NCBI GenBank assembly: GCA_023458875.1
Contig: JAEWXO010000064.1
Span: 1-16,764 of the forward strand
Direction: 5' to 3'
From: Bacillota bacterium
Lineage (GTDB): Bacteria; Bacillota; Clostridia; Oscillospirales; Ruminococcaceae
DNA: 16,764 bases
Shown piece after piece: positions 14,433 to 16,764 of this stretch (position 1 is the first letter of the stretch; each line of letters begins with the position of its first letter). The position numbers and the translations under genes are program-made. The notes beneath the pieces are model-generated. The model worked only from the letters and a program-made list of their open reading frames with translations. It ran no database searches and was not told the origin of the DNA.

Positions 14433-15414
14433 TTCTGCTCTCCTTTCTTCTGATTACCAGATATCCTGCTGCAGAAGCTACAGCTGCTCCCAGAAGAGCA
14501 ATACTTCTTAACGGGAATGTATCAGAGGTTTCAGGTGCTTTTGAAATCCTGGCTGTATTGTCACTGCCAGTACTCACGTCATTTCTGATACCATAGTATG
14601 TAACAAATTCTTTGCCGCTGACAGAAGTAACCGGTTCCCACTTAACAGCAACAGCCGTATCTGAAACAGGTGATTCTATATCCGGACTGTAATTCCACAC
14701 TGCATCATAAAGCTTGCTCCAGTCAGCAAAAGTTACGCTGTCAGGTGTCTGACTGTCGCTTGTTATCTTTCCGTATGCTGCAACTTTACTGTTGCTTCTC
14801 ATCTGAACCTTCCAGTTTTCAGGAATATCCTGAACGAAAACCGCTTCATTCCTTACTTCTGTATTTTTTACCGATACTGCTGCTGAATCATCATCTGACA
14901 GCATCGGGTCAATAAGAATTCTGACACCTATTCTGTCATTCTGTCCGGCTTCAAGTATCTTATATGATATTTTCAGCATATCTTCATAGCCAGGTGTGTA
15001 AACTTCAGCGAATGAAAGCTTCTGTTCGACTGTAACATCACCGAACTTCTGAACCGACGTGTGAGATCTGCTTTCTGTGTCAAACTTTGGTCCAGCTGCA
15101 TCTTCACCGCGACCGTAAATATAATCCGTACCGTTTATATTCAGTGTAGTGTACCCGGAGTAAAAGTTTCTGTATGTAATGTTTTTTTGATCGTCATCGT
15201 CGTTATTTGTTTTTCCGCCTGTAGTACTGAGACGGTATCTGAGATATTCACCCTGACTTTTATCCTGTTCCACGCTTAAGCGTATAAAAGAGTTTTCCAT
15301 CGAAATATCACTGAGATACGCTGTCCGGTCAGCTGCAAAGCATATCAGACCGGCCGAGAGCAGACAGGCCGAACAGCCAGCCAGTGCTGTCCTGATGCTT
15401 CTTTTTACTTTCAT
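14422..15414 (-). CDS. Secreted, C-terminally anchored beta-sandwich protein ahead of the Rhs toxin
   Basis: The protein has 330 residues. ATG 15414-15412 is preceded by AGAAGG about 8 bases upstream. Residues 1-27 are a signal peptide ending CFA. The body is acidic and looks all-beta, with RIGVRILIDPMLSDDD, FADWSKLYDAVWNY and AVAVKWEPV...FVTYYGI. This pattern recalls a beta-sandwich domain of bacterial and archaeal surface proteins, but I cannot give a family name. APETSDTF is followed by a hydrophobic stretch (about 301-321) and a basic tail (RRKESRNEA). That is the layout of a sortase signal, although the motif is closer to the NPxTS type than to LPxTG, so it may only be a membrane anchor. 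The stop overlaps the start of the Rhs gene by 11 bases, and the Rhs ribosome binding site lies inside this gene, so the two should be made together. A role in display or export of the Rhs protein is inference. Confidence 0.75.
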   Translation of the reverse strand: MKVKRSIRTALAGCSACLLSAGLICFAADRTAYLSDISMENSFIRLSVEQDKSQGEYLRYRLSTTGGKTNNDDDDQKNITYRNFYSGYTTLNINGTDYIYGRGEDAAGPKFDTESRSHTSVQKFGDVTVEQKLSFAEVYTPGYEDMLKISYKILEAGQNDRIGVRILIDPMLSDDDSAAVSVKNTEVRNEAVFVQDIPENWKVQMRSNSKVAAYGKITSDSQTPDSVTFADWSKLYDAVWNYSPDIESPVSDTAVAVKWEPVTSVSGKEFVTYYGIRNDVSTGSDNTARISKAPETSDTFPLRSIALLGAAVASAAGYLVIRRKESRNEA

Positions 15415-15466
15415 GTTACGCCTTCTTTCTTTATAAAATATGATAATCTTTCCCTATATATCATTA

Positions 15467-15472
15467 ATTATA
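15467..15472 (-). promoter_or_regulatory. Candidate -10 box of the Rhs toxin operon
   Basis: TATAAT is read on the minus strand 53 bases before the start codon of the secreted protein gene. No convincing -35 hexamer stands 16-18 bases further up, so the promoter may be weak or need an activator. The DNA is AT-rich enough for such a box to occur by chance. Confidence 0.3.
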
Positions 15473-15731
15473 TCATAATTTTTATACGCGATATATGCGC
15501 ATTGTATCTAAAATATTTAAAAATAGGATGAATTTTGTGTGTATATAGCGTAAAACGAGCATTAAAATCCAGATTTTATATTTTAAAAAAATTATACCAT
15601 TTATAACTATATTATCATTACGTATTAATGTCAGAAAACATATATAAAAATAATGCGTATATATATGTGAATCAGTAAAGTTACCGGATATTACTGATTA
15701 CTGACTGTCTCATGATAACAGGAGCACCCCA

Positions 15732-15760
15732 TTGTCAAAATCCACTTATTGATGTATAAT
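15732..15760 (+). promoter_or_regulatory. Sigma-A-type promoter of the Tet(M)-like gene
   Basis: TTGTCA (15732-15737) and TATAAT (15755-15760) are separated by 17 bases, close to the housekeeping consensus. Transcription should start near 15767 and give a leader of about 49 bases before ATG 15816. That is too short for the leader-peptide attenuator known upstream of tet(M), and none is seen. Confidence 0.7.
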
Positions 15761-15815
15761 AAACTTATGAATGCTGTAAAAAAATCACACGATATCCCAG
15801 AAAGGACAGGTTAAA

Positions 15816-16764
15816 ATGAAACGACTTGTTATAGGAATACTTGCCCATGTTGACTCCGGTAAAACAACACTTTCTGAAGGCTTGCTGTTCTGCAGCGGAG
15901 AAATAAGAAAACCCGGAAGAGTAGACCATAAGGATGCTTTTCTTGATACACATTCCCTTGAACGCGAAAGGGGAATAACCATCTTTTCAAAGCAGGCAGT
16001 TATACATTCCGAAAACACTGAAATTACTATTCTTGACACTCCGGGGCATATTGATTTTTCAGCAGAAATGGAACGTACTCTCAGTGTACTTGATTATGCC
16101 ATTCTTGTAATAAGCGGATCTGACGGAATACAGACACATACAAGAACATTATGGCAGCTGCTTTCACATTATAAAATACCTGTTTTCATATTTGTAAATA
16201 AAATGGATATTCAGGGTGCTGACCAAAATATTATTTTAAATGAGCTCAGACAGAAGCTTAGTGACAGCTGCTGTGACTTTTCAAAAAACAAAAATGAAGA
16301 TTTCTATGAGGAAATATCTCTTTGTGACGAAAAGCTCATGCATGAATTCCTTGAAAACAATAAAATTAATGATAGTTCACTTATCAGTTGCATTTCCGAA
16401 AGAAAAATAATCCCTTGCTTTTTTGGCTCAGCACTTAAGCTTAAGGGTGTAGATGAATTTTTTAACGATCTAAAAAAATATACGCTGGCTCCTCCTGATA
16501 AAAAAAGCTTTTCAGCAAAAATATTTAAAATATCAGAGGACGCACAGGGAAACCGTCTTACTCATATGAAAATAACAGGCGGAAGTCTTAAAGTGAAAAC
16601 AATGCTTTCCCACGGTGATAACCAGAATGAGAAGATAAACCATATACGTATATACTCGGGCTCAAAATTTCAGTCGGTTGATGAAGCATTTCAGGGTATG
16701 GTATGTGCTGTAACAGGCCTTAATGAGACATACGCAGGAGAGGGAATAGGTGATGAGCCTGATG
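15816..16764 (+). CDS. Tet(M)/Tet(O)-like ribosomal protection GTPase (3' end outside the window)
   Basis: The first 316 codons are visible and open; a full relative has about 640 residues. ATG 15816 follows AAAGGA with 9 bases spacing. The EF-G-type GTPase motifs are complete: AHVDSGKTT (10-18), SLERERGITI (47-56, with the switch I Thr), DTPGHIDF (74-81), NKMD (128-131), and FGSA in the G5 position. After residue 230 the start of the second, beta-barrel domain is recognisable (SAKIFKISEDAQGNRLTHMKITGG). In Tet(M) the protein acts on the ribosome and uses GTP to remove tetracycline. This sequence is clearly divergent from Tet(M). Genomes of gut Clostridia carry many such homologues with no proven resistance role, so it may be a general translation factor. 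It is transcribed away from the toxin operon. Confidence 0.85.
   Translation, partial: MKRLVIGILAHVDSGKTTLSEGLLFCSGEIRKPGRVDHKDAFLDTHSLERERGITIFSKQAVIHSENTEITILDTPGHIDFSAEMERTLSVLDYAILVISGSDGIQTHTRTLWQLLSHYKIPVFIFVNKMDIQGADQNIILNELRQKLSDSCCDFSKNKNEDFYEEISLCDEKLMHEFLENNKINDSSLISCISERKIIPCFFGSALKLKGVDEFFNDLKKYTLAPPDKKSFSAKIFKISEDAQGNRLTHMKITGGSLKVKTMLSHGDNQNEKINHIRIYSGSKFQSVDEAFQGMVCAVTGLNETYAGEGIGDEPD

Larger units (their letters stand above)
15415..15815. other. Divergent AT-rich intergenic region
   Basis: This 401-bp stretch separates the minus-strand toxin operon from the plus-strand GTPase gene and should hold both promoters. The plus-strand promoter (15732-15760) is clear and the minus-strand one is only a candidate. 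The middle (about 15500-15700) is very AT-rich with ATATA runs. I see no RNA gene, riboswitch or convincing operator in it. Confidence 0.6.

Noticed and set aside
15480..15505. GC-containing near-palindrome around ACGCGATATATGCGC as an operator
   Set aside because: The two halves do not match well as inverted repeats when compared base by base; AT-rich surroundings make such partial symmetry common.
15765..16039. Minus-strand frames opposite the start of the Tet(M)-like gene
   Set aside because: The plus-strand frame has all GTPase motifs, a promoter and a ribosome binding site; the minus-strand frames are its shadows.

Overview
The window looks like chromosomal DNA of a low-GC Gram-positive anaerobe. 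A Clostridia member close to Ruminococcus is my best guess, from the AT-rich intergenic DNA, AGGAG ribosome binding sites, a very large Sec-secreted Rhs/YD-repeat protein without a type VI-type N-terminus, a Tet(M)-like GTPase and an IS4-type transposase remnant. The genus is an inference, not a proof.

From 15414 down to 1 nearly everything reads on the minus strand and forms one polymorphic-toxin locus. Transcription appears to start near 15470. A secreted, membrane-anchored 330-residue protein (15414-14422) overlaps by 11 bases the start of a 3078-residue Rhs protein (14432-5196). This protein has a signal peptide, a beta-helix-like and Ig/lectin-like front half, about forty YD repeats, the conserved Rhs core ending in DPSGYF, and a 186-residue variable tip whose end resembles RelE/ParE toxins. 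A small presumed immunity gene follows (5182-4871).

Downstream is a store of displaced tips. From 4774 to 4389 lie decayed scraps, two of them homologous to internal parts of the big Rhs gene, around a strong bidirectional terminator (4475-4512). Then comes an orphan tip (4193-2676): a near-identical 493-bp copy of the Rhs core, joined to a HINT autoprotease and a different toxin, with its own immunity gene (2676-2206). Next is a dead 1.2-kb IS4-like element (941-2152) with 50-bp inverted repeats. Then a third toxin tip (931-467), killed by one TGA codon, is followed by an intact DUF5071-like immunity gene (461-21). Another gene starts at 24 and leaves the window.

The layout suggests a switchable toxin. 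Recombination between the direct repeats at 3751-4243 and 5758-6250 would remove the present tip and immunity gene and fuse the main Rhs protein in frame to the HINT-bearing tip and its immunity gene. On the plus strand, divergent from the toxin operon, a clear promoter (15732-15760) drives a Tet(M)-family ribosomal-protection-like GTPase that runs off the right edge.
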